IMG/VR virus record: IMGVR_UViG_3300043444_000221
Coordinates: 1-64,000 of that record
Source: a virus
Direction: 5' to 3' (one strand)
Length of the DNA: 64,000 bases
Position 1 is the stretch's first letter. The number at the start of each line of letters is the position of its first letter. Of this stretch, positions 1 to 9,321 are shown piece after piece. Made by a program: the position numbers and the translations under genes. The notes beneath the pieces are model-generated. The model had not been told where the DNA came from. It was given only the letters and a program-made list of their open reading frames with translations, and made no database searches.

Positions 1-2
1 AG

Positions 3-239
3 AAGCCACAGATCAACATCAACGTTGAGCAATGGGCTGCAGACGCTTTAATTGAATCATATGGCATATCAGAATGCTATGATCTTCTGGCACACTATTT
101 TGATGTTGCACAGAATCCAAGTTGGAAGTACTTTGCCAACTACGCACAAGAAATAATTGATAAAAAAGAACAGCTACAAGAAGATATCAAAGAAAGGGCA
201 AAGAGAAGAGAGATGGCGAAGAGGTGGCTAAGTGAGTAA
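3..239 (+). CDS. C-terminal fragment of an unidentified protein
   Basis: An open frame runs from the window edge to TAA at 237-239 and gives 78 residues without a start. The tail is helical and strongly charged (Glu/Lys/Arg-rich). Its last 8 bases overlap the GTG start of the helicase, which suggests translational coupling in one replication operon. No family can be recognised from this fragment; a helicase loader or another replication accessory would fit the position but that is only a guess. Confidence 0.6.
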   Translation, partial: KPQININVEQWAADALIESYGISECYDLLAHYFDVAQNPSWKYFANYAQEIIDKKEQLQEDIKERAKRREMAKRWLSE

Positions 240-1452
240 TTCAGAATCCAAACTAATTTCCGCTGTTCTACAAGATAAGCAGATTCACGTATTGCTACAG
301 GCAAACGTTGACAATATTCTCAAGACCCATAAAGATATCTGGAACTTTATCAGATTATATTTTGAGCAGAACGGTTCGACTCCTCCGCAGTCATTAGTTG
401 TAGAGAAGTTCCGTGATTTTCAGCCAGAGTCTGGGGTAGGTGCAACAAAGCACCACCTAGAAGAGCTACAGGCAGAGTTCATGAATGATAGCCTAAAGGA
501 TATCATTAGAAATGCTGCTGCAGAGGTTCAGGCAGACAAAGGCCTAGATGCACTTGAACTGCTTATCTCAAAAACATCTGAGCTAAGAAAGAATACTGCA
601 GCAATCCGTGATATTGATGCCACAGATCTTGAGTCTGCAATTGCTTACTATGAAAATGTAAAGAAGCAGGCAGAGCTAGGTTTGGCTGGTATCAAGACTG
701 GTTTGCCAGGATTTGATAACTATCTTCCAGCAGGAATTATGCCAGGACAGCTAGGCGTAATGCTTGCATATCCAGGTATTGGTAAGTCGTGGCTATCTCT
801 ATATTTTGCGGTACAGGCATGGAAGCAAGGCAAGTCACCAATGATTGTATCGCTTGAAATGAGTGAGACAGAAGTTCGTAACCGTGTATTTGCAATCATG
901 GGAGAAGGTCTTTGGTCACACCGAAAGCTTTCTGCTGGACAAATTGAGATTGATGACCTAAAGATGTGGCACCAGAAGGCACTTCAAGGCAAGCCAGAAT
1001 TTCATATCATCTCTAATGATTCTGGTGGAGAGGTTACGCCATCTGTGTTGCGTGGTAAGATTGACCAGTATAAGCCAGACTTTGTTGTGGTTGACTACCT
1101 TCAGCTTATGTCTCCAAACCAAAAGTCAGATAACGAAACTGTGCGTATGAAGAACCTTTCTCGTGAACTAAAACTTATGGCTATTAGCGAAGAAGTGCCT
1201 ATTATTGCTATCTCATCTGCTACACCTGATGATGTAACTAAGCTAGATACTGTTCCTACACTTGGACAAACTGCTTGGTCTCGTCAGATTGCTTACGATG
1301 CTGACTGGGTGCTTGCCCTTGGTCGTGGAACAAACTCTGATATTATTGAGTGTGTATTCAGAAAGAACCGTAATGGTTTTATGGGAGAGTTCTTGGTTCA
1401 GGCAGACTTTGACAAGGGATACTACAAGTACAAGGATTTCGAGGATAACTAA
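232..1452 (+). CDS. dnaB: DnaB-like replicative helicase
   Basis: This 406-residue protein is a RecA-fold, DnaB-type hexameric helicase expected to unwind DNA ahead of the phage polymerase. Residues 1 to about 110 match a DnaB N-terminal helical domain. The ATPase core follows, with Walker A PGIGKS at 181-186 and Walker B FVVVDYLQLM at 284-293 (acidic residue D288). The start is GTG at 232, overlapping the preceding frame by 8 bases. The stop overlaps the primase ATG by one base (TAATG), so helicase and primase are probably co-translated, as in many phage replication modules. Confidence 0.93.
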   Translation: MSNSESKLISAVLQDKQIHVLLQANVDNILKTHKDIWNFIRLYFEQNGSTPPQSLVVEKFRDFQPESGVGATKHHLEELQAEFMNDSLKDIIRNAAAEVQADKGLDALELLISKTSELRKNTAAIRDIDATDLESAIAYYENVKKQAELGLAGIKTGLPGFDNYLPAGIMPGQLGVMLAYPGIGKSWLSLYFAVQAWKQGKSPMIVSLEMSETEVRNRVFAIMGEGLWSHRKLSAGQIEIDDLKMWHQKALQGKPEFHIISNDSGGEVTPSVLRGKIDQYKPDFVVVDYLQLMSPNQKSDNETVRMKNLSRELKLMAISEEVPIIAISSATPDDVTKLDTVPTLGQTAWSRQIAYDADWVLALGRGTNSDIIECVFRKNRNGFMGEFLVQADFDKGYYKYKDFEDN

Positions 1453-2369
1453 TGGCTGCATATACTCCTGATCAAATTAAGAAGGTACTGATTGGTGCAG
1501 GTCTCACTATTGAAAAAGAGATTGACTCTGATTACATTATCTTCTGTCCTTTTCATGCTAACAATAGAACTCCAGCAGGAGAAGTAGACAAGAATACTGG
1601 AAAGTTCTTTTGCTTCTCATGCCACCATGTTGCAGATTTGGTTGAGGTAGTTATGCATACAACAGCAAGAACATATTTTGAGGCAGCACGGTATATTAAG
1701 TCAAAAGAAGGGCTATCGTCTATTATTGGTGATGTAGAGAAAAAGCTTATTAGCATTCCAGAATACACTCAGTATGACCAAGTTCTCATTAAGAGACTAA
1801 ACCAGCAAGCACTTGAATCGCCAAGAGCAATGAGATATTATGCTGGAAGACTTATAACAGAGGCATCAGTAAAAAAGTTTCAGCTTGGATATTCAGAAAA
1901 GCAAGATATGGTTACGATTCCAGTGGCTGCACCTGATGGAATGGAAGTTGGCTTTGTTGGCAGATCTATTGAGGGTAAAGATTTTAAAAATACACCTGGA
2001 TTGCCAAAGTCAAAGATTTTGTTTAATTTACATAGAGTTAAAACATCTAACAGGGTTTATGTGGTAGAATCATCTTTTGATGCTATTCGTTTAGATCAGG
2101 TTGGAATTCCAGCTGTTGCCACACTAGGGGCAATGGTATCTACAAAACAGATAGAACTTCTTCGTAAGTACTTCAACTCTGTTTTTGTTATAGCAGATAA
2201 TGACGAAGCAGGAGGTAACATGAGAGACAAGATTATTAAAAGTCTTGGAGCAATGGTTACTACTGTTAAGTTGGATTCAGCTTACAAAGACATTGGGGAT
2301 ATGCAAGATGAAGATATAAAAAGGCTAGATATGTCATTTGACAAATCAATAATGGCCATGCTACAATAA
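1452..2369 (+). CDS. dnaG: DnaG-type DNA primase (zinc finger plus Toprim)
   Basis: This 305-residue primase would make RNA primers for lagging-strand synthesis. An N-terminal CHC2-like zinc site is visible as C32-x2-H35 and C54-x2-C57. A Toprim domain follows, with the catalytic glutamate at E206 (VVES) and the metal-binding D249-N-D251 in a DNDEAG motif. It is about half the length of bacterial DnaG and lacks an obvious C-terminal helicase-interaction domain, as is usual for compact phage primases. It lies directly downstream of the helicase with a 1-base overlap. Confidence 0.92.
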   Translation: MAAYTPDQIKKVLIGAGLTIEKEIDSDYIIFCPFHANNRTPAGEVDKNTGKFFCFSCHHVADLVEVVMHTTARTYFEAARYIKSKEGLSSIIGDVEKKLISIPEYTQYDQVLIKRLNQQALESPRAMRYYAGRLITEASVKKFQLGYSEKQDMVTIPVAAPDGMEVGFVGRSIEGKDFKNTPGLPKSKILFNLHRVKTSNRVYVVESSFDAIRLDQVGIPAVATLGAMVSTKQIELLRKYFNSVFVIADNDEAGGNMRDKIIKSLGAMVTTVKLDSAYKDIGDMQDEDIKRLDMSFDKSIMAMLQ

Positions 2370-2398
2370 TATAACAAACAAAAAATAAGGAGAACACC

Positions 2399-3052
2399 AT
2401 GGGTGTAATTAAAGGGCTAAAGGATATCAATGCAATTCTTGATAAGCCAAAGTATGAAAGCACAGGAACAAAGGTTCGTTGGGTAAAGCTAGCTGACGGA
2501 CAGGCTGCAAAGATTCGTTTCGTAGAGGAATTGGATCAGGACTCAGCACACTATGACGAGGCTCGTGGCCTCTCTGTGGTAATCGCACAGCACACCAATC
2601 CAAAGGATTACAAGCGTATGGCTGCTTGTACAATGGAGACTGAAGGTCGCTGCTTTGCATGTGAGATGGCACGTAAGGAGCCAAAGGCTGGATGGCGTTC
2701 AAAGCTTCGCTTCTACTGCAACGTGCTAGTTGATGACGGCCTTGAGGCACCATACATTGCTGTTTGGTCGCAGGGTGTCACTAAGCAGTCTGCATTCAAC
2801 ACTATTCGTGAGTATGCACTAGAAACTGGCTCAATCTCAAACCTTGAGTGGAAGCTAAAGCGTAATGGTCAGGGAACTGAAACAAATTATACACTTCTTC
2901 CTACCAAGCCAGATGCAGAGCCATTTGTATGGGGCGACTATGAGTTCCATAATCTTGAAAAGGTTGTTCGTGAAGTTCCATATCCAGAGCAGGAAGCATT
3001 CTACTTTGGGTTTGATACTCCGTCTGTTACATCAACCAACATTGATTGGTAA
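2399..3052 (+). CDS. gp32-like single-stranded DNA-binding protein
   Basis: This 217-residue protein is best explained as a T4 gp32-like SSB. Residues H65, C77, C85 and C88 form a zinc site with nearly the same spacing as T4 gp32 (H64, C77, C87, C90), inside a region rich in basic and aromatic residues that suits an OB fold. The C-terminus ends in a short aspartate/aromatic tail. A good ribosome site (AAGGAG) precedes the ATG, and the stop is followed at once by a terminator, consistent with an abundant product closing the helicase-primase-SSB operon. The family is inferred from the zinc ligands and context. Confidence 0.75.
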   Translation: MGVIKGLKDINAILDKPKYESTGTKVRWVKLADGQAAKIRFVEELDQDSAHYDEARGLSVVIAQHTNPKDYKRMAACTMETEGRCFACEMARKEPKAGWRSKLRFYCNVLVDDGLEAPYIAVWSQGVTKQSAFNTIREYALETGSISNLEWKLKRNGQGTETNYTLLPTKPDAEPFVWGDYEFHNLEKVVREVPYPEQEAFYFGFDTPSVTSTNIDW

Positions 3053-3065
3053 TTAAGTTTGATTT

Positions 3066-3094
3066 GGGGGTAACTTCGGTTGCCCCCATTTCAT
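3066..3094 (+). terminator. Intrinsic terminator after the SSB gene
   Basis: A 9-bp stem (GGGGGTAAC at 3066-3074 with GTTGCCCCC at 3079-3087, one G-T pair) is closed by a TTCG tetraloop and followed by a short T-rich stretch. It separates the SSB operon from the polymerase promoter. Confidence 0.75.
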
Positions 3095-3102
3095 CTTACC
3101 TA

Positions 3103-3131
3103 TTGACAAAATATATTTAAAATGCAATAAT
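3103..3131 (+). promoter_or_regulatory. Sigma70-like promoter for dnaE
   Basis: TTGACA at 3103-3108 is followed after 17 bp by AATAAT at 3126-3131. It lies between the terminator and the polymerase gene, about 30 bp before the ATG. Confidence 0.75.
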
Positions 3132-3162
3132 TATATACACAACAATTTAGATAAAGGAAATT

Positions 3163-6100
3163 ATGAGTTACGCTGGCTTGCATGTCCACACACACTACTC
3201 GCTATTTGACGGAATTGCAACACCACAGGAATATGTGGATCGTGCCGTAGAGCTGGGAATGCCAGCAATTGCAATCACTGACCACGGAAGTCTATCAGGA
3301 CACCGTGAAATGTATCGTGCTGCTAAAGAAGCAGGAATTAAGCCAATCCTTGGCATCGAAGGGTATATCACAAAAGACCGCTTTGACCACACAGACAAGA
3401 AGGAAAAGAATGATCCTCTTGATCTAAATTACAACCACCTAATCATTATTGCAAAGAATGCTAAGGGGCTACAGAACCTCAACAAGCTTAATGAGATTGC
3501 TTGGACAGAAGGATTTTATAAGAAGCCACGCATTGACTGGGATATCCTTGAAGAGTATAAGGATGGTCTCATTATTACATCTGGATGTTTGTCTGGTGTA
3601 TTGGCTAAGGCTATCGAAGCAAATGAGTTTGCATATGCTAAGGAACATATTACAAAGTGTAAGAAGATTTTTGGCGATGACTACTATATTGAGGTTATGC
3701 CACACAACCCACCTGAGATTAATAAGGCACTGCTTGAACTAGCAGATGAGTTTGGTGTAAAGCCAGTTGTTACTCCAGACTGTCACCACTCTGATCCTTC
3801 ACAGAAGGAAATTCAGGAACTTAAGTTGATTCTAAACTCATACTCAAATAAGGTTGAGAAGGGTGCAACTTATGAGGGATCCAAAAAGTATGATAATTTG
3901 ATGGACCGTCTAGATTACCTATATGGTGCAGACCGCCAGATGTCATTTAATAAGTTTGAGATTCACCTACTTTCTGACGAAGAAATGCATAATGCCATGA
4001 AGGCCCAAGGCATTGACCGTGAAGATATGTATGAGGCTACTATTGAAATTGTTAATAAGGTAGAAGACTACAAGATTAAAGATCACCAAGACCTTCTTCC
4101 TGTGCAGTATCAGAATCCTAACAAAGAGTTACGAGAGCTTGCCCTTGCTGGCCTAAAAGACCGTGGCATTGAGACAGAAGAATATCTAGCACGTCTGGAT
4201 GAAGAGCTAGAAGTAATTGAAGCAAAGAACTTTGGACCATACTTCCTTGTTGTACGCTCAATGATTTCCTGGGCTAAAAAAGAAGGAATTATGGTTGGTC
4301 CAGGTCGTGGTTCTGCAGCAGGCTCACTACTCTGCTATGCTCTAGGAATCACAGACATTGATCCAATTCAGCATGGACTATTGTTCTTCCGATTTATCAA
4401 CCCAGAGCGTAATGACTTCCCAGATATTGATACTGATATTCAGGACTCACGTCGTGAAGAAGTAAAGGATTACCTAGTGCGTCAGTATAAGCATGTTGCG
4501 TCTATTGCAACATTTTTACAGTTCCGTGGCAAGGGCATGGTCCGTGATATTGCACGTACACTCAACGTACCGCTAGCAGATGTTAATAAGGTTCTAAAGG
4601 TTGTTGATGACTGGGACGACTACTGCTCTTCAAAGCAGTCAGCATGGTTCCGTGAAAAGTATCCTGAAATTGAGACTTATGGTGACCTTCTTCGTGGAAG
4701 AATTCGTGGCACTGGTATTCACGCTGCAGGTGTTGTTACATCTAAACAACCTATCTTTAAGTTTGCTCCACTAGAAACTCGCACGTCTCCAGGAAACAAG
4801 GAACGCATTCCTGTTGTGGCGGTAGACATGGAAGAAGCAGAGCGTATTGGTCTAATTAAGATTGATGCACTTGGACTCAAGACATTGTCTGTTCTACGAG
4901 ACACTCTAGACATTATTGAAGAACGTCATGACAAGAAGATTGACCTATTGTCAATTGATATGGATGATGCAAATGTATATAGAATGCTATCTGATGGATA
5001 TACAAAGGGTGTGTTTCAGTGTGAGGCAACACCATATACAAATCTTTTGGTAAAGATGGGTGTAAAAAATCTAGATGAGCTTGCTGCTTCTAATGCTCTA
5101 GTTCGTCCAGGTGCTGCAAATACAATTGGTAAGGACTACATTGCACGTAAGCAAGGTAGACAGAATATTGATTATAAGCACCAAGTGATGAAGTCTTTTA
5201 CTGCAGAAACGTATGGGTGTATTCTATATCAGGAACAGGTCATGCAGGCTTGTACAGAGCTAGGCGGTATGACGATGGCTGAGGCTGACAAGGTTCGTAA
5301 GATTATTGGAAAGAAGAAAGATGCTAAAGAGTTTGATCAGTTCAAAGATAAGTTTATTGATGGTGCTAGTAGGTTTATTTCTCCTAACGCTGCTATGGAC
5401 CTATGGCACGATTTCGAAGCACACGCAGGTTACTCTTTCAACAAGTCCCACGCCGTTGCCTACTCAACACTCTCATATTGGACAGCGTGGCTAAAGTATC
5501 ACTATCCACTAGAGTTTATGTACTCAATTCTTAAGAATGAAAAAGATAAGGATGCACGTACAGAATATCTGATTGAGACAAAGCGTATGGGAATTCCTAT
5601 CAAGCTCCCACATGTTAATGATTCAGATGCTGACTTCAAGATTGAGGGCAAGGGTATTCGATTTGGACTAACTGGAATTAAGTATATCTCTGACAATATT
5701 GCATCTAAGTATATGGCTGCTCGTCCATTTAATAGCTACAAGGAACTTGAAGAGTTTACGTTTGGCAAGGGTAATGGCGTTAATAGTCGTGCACTACAGG
5801 CAATGAGAGTAATTGGTGCTGCTACATTCCAAGATCAGCCACGAAATGACCAAGAGATTCGTGAGAACCTATACGAGTATCTAAATCTACCAGAATTTAA
5901 TATCACAGTGCCTCAGCACTATCACGCATTCATCAGTGACGTAGAAGAGTTTGAGGAAAAGGGTTCGTTCATTTTGATGGGTATGGTAAAAGAGATTAAG
6001 CGTGGCAAGGGTTGGTCACGTGTAGAAATTTTAGACAAAACAGGAAGTGTAGGTATATTTGACGATGAGCAGTCTGCAATCGAAACTGGAAAGACATATC

Positions 6101-6438
6101 TTATTTTGGCTAGCGATAATCGCATTACTGAAGCCATCCAGATTGATGAGATTGGTAAGGTTGATTCGGCACTTGTGAAGTATCTAAACTACAAGCAGTT
6201 GCCATATAAAGACGAAGAAATGTTTGTTGTCTCATTTAAGTCACGCATAACCAAGGCTGGCAAGAAGATGGCAACACTTACTTTGGCAGATGCATCTAGA
6301 GAACTGCACCCTGTGACAGTATTCCCTACTGCATATGCTAAGGCTTATATGAAGATTCAGGAAGGATCTGCATACAAATTTGATTTGGGTAAAACCAAGG
6401 ATGGAACAATAATTATGGAGGATGTACATGCAATTTGA
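3163..6438 (+). CDS. dnaE: DNA polymerase III alpha subunit (DnaE-type replicase)
   Basis: This 1,091-residue family C polymerase is full length. The N-terminal PHP domain (about 1-230) keeps its metal ligands (H7-x-H9, TDHGS, and the DCHHSD block), so it may proofread as PHP domains do in actinobacterial DnaE1. The palm has GPGRGSAAGS from residue 379, the catalytic aspartates in PDIDTD (D421, D423) and a third aspartate near D568. A C-terminal OB-fold-like segment (GKGWSRVEILD) follows the HhH region. It has its own promoter and overlaps the mazG gene by 11 bases. A DnaE replicase rather than a family A or B polymerase implies use of host clamp and loader, because no clamp gene is visible here. 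Confidence 0.95.
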   Translation: MSYAGLHVHTHYSLFDGIATPQEYVDRAVELGMPAIAITDHGSLSGHREMYRAAKEAGIKPILGIEGYITKDRFDHTDKKEKNDPLDLNYNHLIIIAKNAKGLQNLNKLNEIAWTEGFYKKPRIDWDILEEYKDGLIITSGCLSGVLAKAIEANEFAYAKEHITKCKKIFGDDYYIEVMPHNPPEINKALLELADEFGVKPVVTPDCHHSDPSQKEIQELKLILNSYSNKVEKGATYEGSKKYDNLMDRLDYLYGADRQMSFNKFEIHLLSDEEMHNAMKAQGIDREDMYEATIEIVNKVEDYKIKDHQDLLPVQYQNPNKELRELALAGLKDRGIETEEYLARLDEELEVIEAKNFGPYFLVVRSMISWAKKEGIMVGPGRGSAAGSLLCYALGITDIDPIQHGLLFFRFINPERNDFPDIDTDIQDSRREEVKDYLVRQYKHVASIATFLQFRGKGMVRDIARTLNVPLADVNKVLKVVDDWDDYCSSKQSAWFREKYPEIETYGDLLRGRIRGTGIHAAGVVTSKQPIFKFAPLETRTSPGNKERIPVVAVDMEEAERIGLIKIDALGLKTLSVLRDTLDIIEERHDKKIDLLSIDMDDANVYRMLSDGYTKGVFQCEATPYTNLLVKMGVKNLDELAASNALVRPGAANTIGKDYIARKQGRQNIDYKHQVMKSFTAETYGCILYQEQVMQACTELGGMTMAEADKVRKIIGKKKDAKEFDQFKDKFIDGASRFISPNAAMDLWHDFEAHAGYSFNKSHAVAYSTLSYWTAWLKYHYPLEFMYSILKNEKDKDARTEYLIETKRMGIPIKLPHVNDSDADFKIEGKGIRFGLTGIKYISDNIASKYMAARPFNSYKELEEFTFGKGNGVNSRALQAMRVIGAATFQDQPRNDQEIRENLYEYLNLPEFNITVPQHYHAFISDVEEFEEKGSFILMGMVKEIKRGKGWSRVEILDKTGSVGIFDDEQSAIETGKTYLILASDNRITEAIQIDEIGKVDSALVKYLNYKQLPYKDEEMFVVSFKSRITKAGKKMATLTLADASRELHPVTVFPTAYAKAYMKIQEGSAYKFDLGKTKDGTIIMEDVHAI

Positions 6439-6748
6439 TGATTGGGCAGAAGAGCTACACAAGACTGCCGTAGCTAAAGGCTTTTGGCCAGAAGACGTAG
6501 ATGATATCTTCATTACAAAGCAATTGATGATGATTGTGTCAGAGGCTGTAGAGGTCATGGAGGCTATCAGAAAAGATAAGGGAGAAGACCAAATCGCTGA
6601 TGAAATGGCAGATATCCTTATTAGAACTTTTGATCTATACGCAGGGCTAGTGGAGCATGGCTATACCAGAACTTCGCTAGACTATGCTATGGAGAAGAAG
6701 ACAAGCTTCAACAAGACACGACCAGAAAAGCACGGGGTAAAGTTCTAA
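6428..6748 (+). CDS. mazG: MazG-like nucleotide pyrophosphohydrolase
   Basis: This 106-residue all-helical protein carries the MazG motifs: an SEAVEVMEAI block (ExxE) and DEMADILIRTFD (ExxD), which bind magnesium in NTP pyrophosphohydrolases. Such enzymes hydrolyse (d)NTPs or lower ppGpp in infected cells. Two ATGs compete: 6422 lies immediately after GGAGG at 6417-6421, while 6428 has the proper 6-base spacing, so 6428 was chosen. The stop overlaps the recA ATG by one base. Confidence 0.85.
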   Translation: MQFDDWAEELHKTAVAKGFWPEDVDDIFITKQLMMIVSEAVEVMEAIRKDKGEDQIADEMADILIRTFDLYAGLVEHGYTRTSLDYAMEKKTSFNKTRPEKHGVKF

Positions 6749-7761
6749 TGACAGTAAGTGTAGAAGACGTACTAGCACAGCTTAATCCAAAGCTACGTAA
6801 AAACATTATGGTTGGAGATTCAGTTCCAGAGACAGAGTTTCAACCAACACCAAGCTTTGGCCTTAATAGAGCACTTAATGGTGGATTGCCATATGGTCGC
6901 CAGGTATTGATTTGGGGATCTAAATCATCTGCAAAGTCATCTGTATGTCTACAGACAATTGCTCTTGCACAAAAAGAGGGAAAGATCTGTGCATGGATTG
7001 ATGCTGAAATGTCGTATGACAAATCATGGGCAGAACGCCTAGGTGTAGATACATCAAAGCTTATCGTGTCTCAAGCACGTACAATCAATGACATGGTTGA
7101 TGTTGGCACCCAGCTGATGAATGCTGGAGTAGACATAATCGTTGTTGACTCTATTACATCTCTGCTGCCTGCAATCTACTTTGAGAAAGACTCTGATGAG
7201 CTCAAGCAGCTAGAAAATACTAAGCAGATTGGTGCAGAAGCTAGAGACTTTAGCAATGCAGTAAAAATGCTTAACTATGCAAATAACAAAGTTAAGCCTA
7301 CGCTACTAATCTTTATTAGTCAATCAAGAAATAATATTAGTGCCATGTATACTAGCCAGCAGCCAACTGGAGGTACATCTGTTAAGTTCTATTCATCCAC
7401 TATTATTAAACTATTTTCGTCTGAATCAGACAACCAAGCAATAAAGGGGAAGATCCATGTTGGAGATAAGTTCATTGAAGAAAAGATTGGTAGAAAAGTT
7501 CGCTGGGACCTTCAGTTCTCTAAGACTTCGCCTGCTTTCCAGGGTGGCGAGTATGATTTCTATTTTAGAGGCGATGATGTTGGTGTTGACAGTATTGGTG
7601 ATCTTGTTGACACAGCAGAACAGCTAGGAATTGTCAATAGAACTGGTGCATGGTATCAGCTAGATGATGGAACAAAAATCCAGGGTAGAGATGCCTTTGT
7701 GGCTAGAGTAAAGGAAGACCTAGACCTTCAAGACTCTATTAAGGCAAAGCTTAATGGCTAA
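6748..7761 (+). CDS. recA: RecA/UvsX-like recombinase
   Basis: This 337-residue strand-exchange ATPase has Walker A GSKSSAKS at residues 57-64, a Walker B strand ending in DIIVVDSITSLLP, and a glutamine-containing strand (LLIFISQSRNN) like RecA motif 3. The segment TPSFGLNRALNGGLPYGR before the P-loop is typical of phage RecA/UvsX proteins. It would act in recombination-dependent replication and repair. It is coupled to mazG upstream (TAATG) and overlaps the next small gene by 8 bases. Confidence 0.93.
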   Translation: MTVSVEDVLAQLNPKLRKNIMVGDSVPETEFQPTPSFGLNRALNGGLPYGRQVLIWGSKSSAKSSVCLQTIALAQKEGKICAWIDAEMSYDKSWAERLGVDTSKLIVSQARTINDMVDVGTQLMNAGVDIIVVDSITSLLPAIYFEKDSDELKQLENTKQIGAEARDFSNAVKMLNYANNKVKPTLLIFISQSRNNISAMYTSQQPTGGTSVKFYSSTIIKLFSSESDNQAIKGKIHVGDKFIEEKIGRKVRWDLQFSKTSPAFQGGEYDFYFRGDDVGVDSIGDLVDTAEQLGIVNRTGAWYQLDDGTKIQGRDAFVARVKEDLDLQDSIKAKLNG

Positions 7762-7930
7762 GTACACAGTTTACAATGGCAAGTTTCCATGCCATACATG
7801 TAAGATAGAAGTAACATCACTACGCTCATATCCAGATACTAAAGAGCTAACTTGGATGTGCAAAAATGGTCACATTAGCAAGGTATCTCTAGCAACCAAA
7901 AAGAAGAAGGACTATGAGCGAGAGAAGTGA
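7754..7930 (+). CDS. Small zinc-ribbon protein
   Basis: This 58-residue frame begins at ATG 7754, inside the last codons of recA, and ends at TGA 7928. It has C13-x2-C16 and C36-x3-H40, a likely zinc site, and a lysine-rich C-terminus. Overlaps on both sides show that it is part of the operon. It may bind DNA or the transcription machinery; no family is recognised. Confidence 0.7.
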   Translation: MAKYTVYNGKFPCHTCKIEVTSLRSYPDTKELTWMCKNGHISKVSLATKKKKDYEREK

Positions 7931-8198
7931 GAGCAAGAGGATAGGTGCTAAGCAGCATAAGAATTCTGGTAGAAATACCAAGAAGGGCGATGCTACTTGG
8001 CATAACTTCACTGTAGACTTTAAGGAATATCCAAAGGGTTTTACAGTTAACAAGGATAACTGGGCCAAAGCAGTTACTGATGCTATCAAAAATGGCAATG
8101 ACCCAGCTATCTTTGTTGTTCTTGGCGAGGGTAACCAAAAGGTACGCCTAGCCATAATTGAGGTTGAAATGCTTGAGCAATTAATAGATAATGTATAA
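7914..8198 (+). CDS. Putative PD-(D/E)XK nuclease-like protein
   Basis: This 94-residue protein has an early KKGDATW segment, then VDFKEY, a FTVNK strand and a helix-strand pair (DPAIFVVLGE). The G-D...D-x-K pattern and order resemble small resolvase-like PD-(D/E)XK proteins encoded near phage recombination genes, but the match is from motif memory only. It overlaps the zinc-ribbon gene by 17 bases. An alternative is a non-enzymatic phage protein of unknown role. Confidence 0.4.
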   Translation: MSERSESKRIGAKQHKNSGRNTKKGDATWHNFTVDFKEYPKGFTVNKDNWAKAVTDAIKNGNDPAIFVVLGEGNQKVRLAIIEVEMLEQLIDNV

Positions 8199-8199
8199 T
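8192..8199 (+). promoter_or_regulatory. Leaderless promoter (-10 box) for the oxygenase at 8206
   Basis: TATAAT at 8194-8199, preceded by TG, ends 6 bases before ATG 8206, so transcription should begin at the start codon. A -35 box is weak. Confidence 0.6.
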
Positions 8200-8205
8200 A
8201 GTAAT

Positions 8206-8742
8206 ATGGCAGAGCAAATTAAAAACCTATTTGATATAGAAGAGGCAGAGTACCTCAAAAAGCTTATAGATGATGAAAAGGCAAAGCGTACAGTCTTTGT
8301 TTGGGATGAGTTTGGCGGAGACCAGTTTCCACAAGAGATGATGGATAGTGCTGAGCATATGGTTCAAAATGTTAGCCTTGGAAAAATAATGTTTAATCTT
8401 AGCATCCCAGACTCACTCAAAGACAAGCTTGTTGGAGTAGCAAAATATATGGGGTATGATGTTGAATACTTTTGTGCAACCTACACAGAATATTCTAGAG
8501 ACTATGGTAGCCCAGTGTTAACGCCACACAAGGATAAGCAAAACTTTTGTCTTATTGATTATCAATTAGACGCTAACACATCGTGGCCACTATTTGTTGA
8601 GGAACAGATTTTTGATCTATCGAACAATGATGGCTTAATCTTCCTACCATCTCAGATGGTTCATGGAAGACCAGAAAAAGTATTCCTAGATAAAGAGTTT
8701 GTCAAGATGATCTTTTTTGATATGAAGTTGGTTAATGAATGA
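8206..8742 (+). CDS. 2OG-Fe(II) oxygenase superfamily protein (tandem copy 1)
   Basis: This 178-residue protein has an iron-binding PHKD (HxD) motif and a distal VHGRPEK, giving the His-Asp-His triad with a nearby arginine that could bind 2-oxoglutarate. It aligns by eye with the next two genes (P-H-x-D, a W-x-L-x-V-E strand, then H-x-R). An upstream in-frame ATG at 8191 overlaps the -10 box, so ATG 8206, 6 bases after TATAAT, is the better start and gives a leaderless mRNA. The substrate is unknown; neighbouring DNA-metabolism genes make nucleic acid as possible as protein. Confidence 0.7.
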   Translation: MAEQIKNLFDIEEAEYLKKLIDDEKAKRTVFVWDEFGGDQFPQEMMDSAEHMVQNVSLGKIMFNLSIPDSLKDKLVGVAKYMGYDVEYFCATYTEYSRDYGSPVLTPHKDKQNFCLIDYQLDANTSWPLFVEEQIFDLSNNDGLIFLPSQMVHGRPEKVFLDKEFVKMIFFDMKLVNE

Positions 8743-9314
8743 TCCCATTAGACAATTTTATTATAGATAATATATTTACTGATGAAGAAATCTCAACAAT
8801 CTATGATCATGTAAATAATACTCCAGAGGAAAAGAGATACCTCCAGGATTGTTTTGGACACACCGCTTATTTTTCCTGGCTTCCAGAAAGTATTATTAAA
8901 AAGATTGAAAAGGTGGTTGCTGAAAATTTTGATATGCCACTAGTACTTAGAGAGCTTTCTTTTGCAAGATATGATACAGCAGATGGAAAGAAGCCAGCCC
9001 TATATCCTCATTTTGATGAAACATTTCAGGAACAAAGGGTAACTGTAGATATCCAAGTTAAATCAACAATGCCATGGTCAATCGTTGTTGAGGATAGTCC
9101 ATATGTTCTTAAGGATAATCAAGCTTTAGTGTTTGGTGGAACACATCAAATTCATTGGCGAGAAAAGGTTCAGTTTTCAGATGCTGATTACGTAGATATG
9201 ATATTCTGCCATTTTTCAGAACCAATTGGGGTGGCAATTCCTAACTCACCAGAACACCTAAAAGAAATGTCTAAAAAACAGCAAAAATATAGAGATGCCT
9301 ATTACGCAAACTAG
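8739..9314 (+). CDS. 2OG-Fe(II) oxygenase superfamily protein (tandem copy 2)
   Basis: This 191-residue protein has YPHFDE (HxD) and HQIHWREK with the second histidine and an arginine, and the same WSIVVE strand pattern as its neighbours. It starts with an ATGA overlap of the preceding stop, so the two oxygenases are co-translated. The fold is a double-stranded beta-helix dioxygenase by motif; the substrate is unknown. Confidence 0.72.
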   Translation: MIPLDNFIIDNIFTDEEISTIYDHVNNTPEEKRYLQDCFGHTAYFSWLPESIIKKIEKVVAENFDMPLVLRELSFARYDTADGKKPALYPHFDETFQEQRVTVDIQVKSTMPWSIVVEDSPYVLKDNQALVFGGTHQIHWREKVQFSDADYVDMIFCHFSEPIGVAIPNSPEHLKEMSKKQQKYRDAYYAN

Positions 9315-9321
9315 AGTTTTA

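Noticed and set aside
2427-2753. Open frame of 108 codons on the minus strand opposite the SSB gene
   Set aside because: It is fully inside a gene with known motifs, has no promoter or ribosome site, and its composition is that of an antisense shadow.
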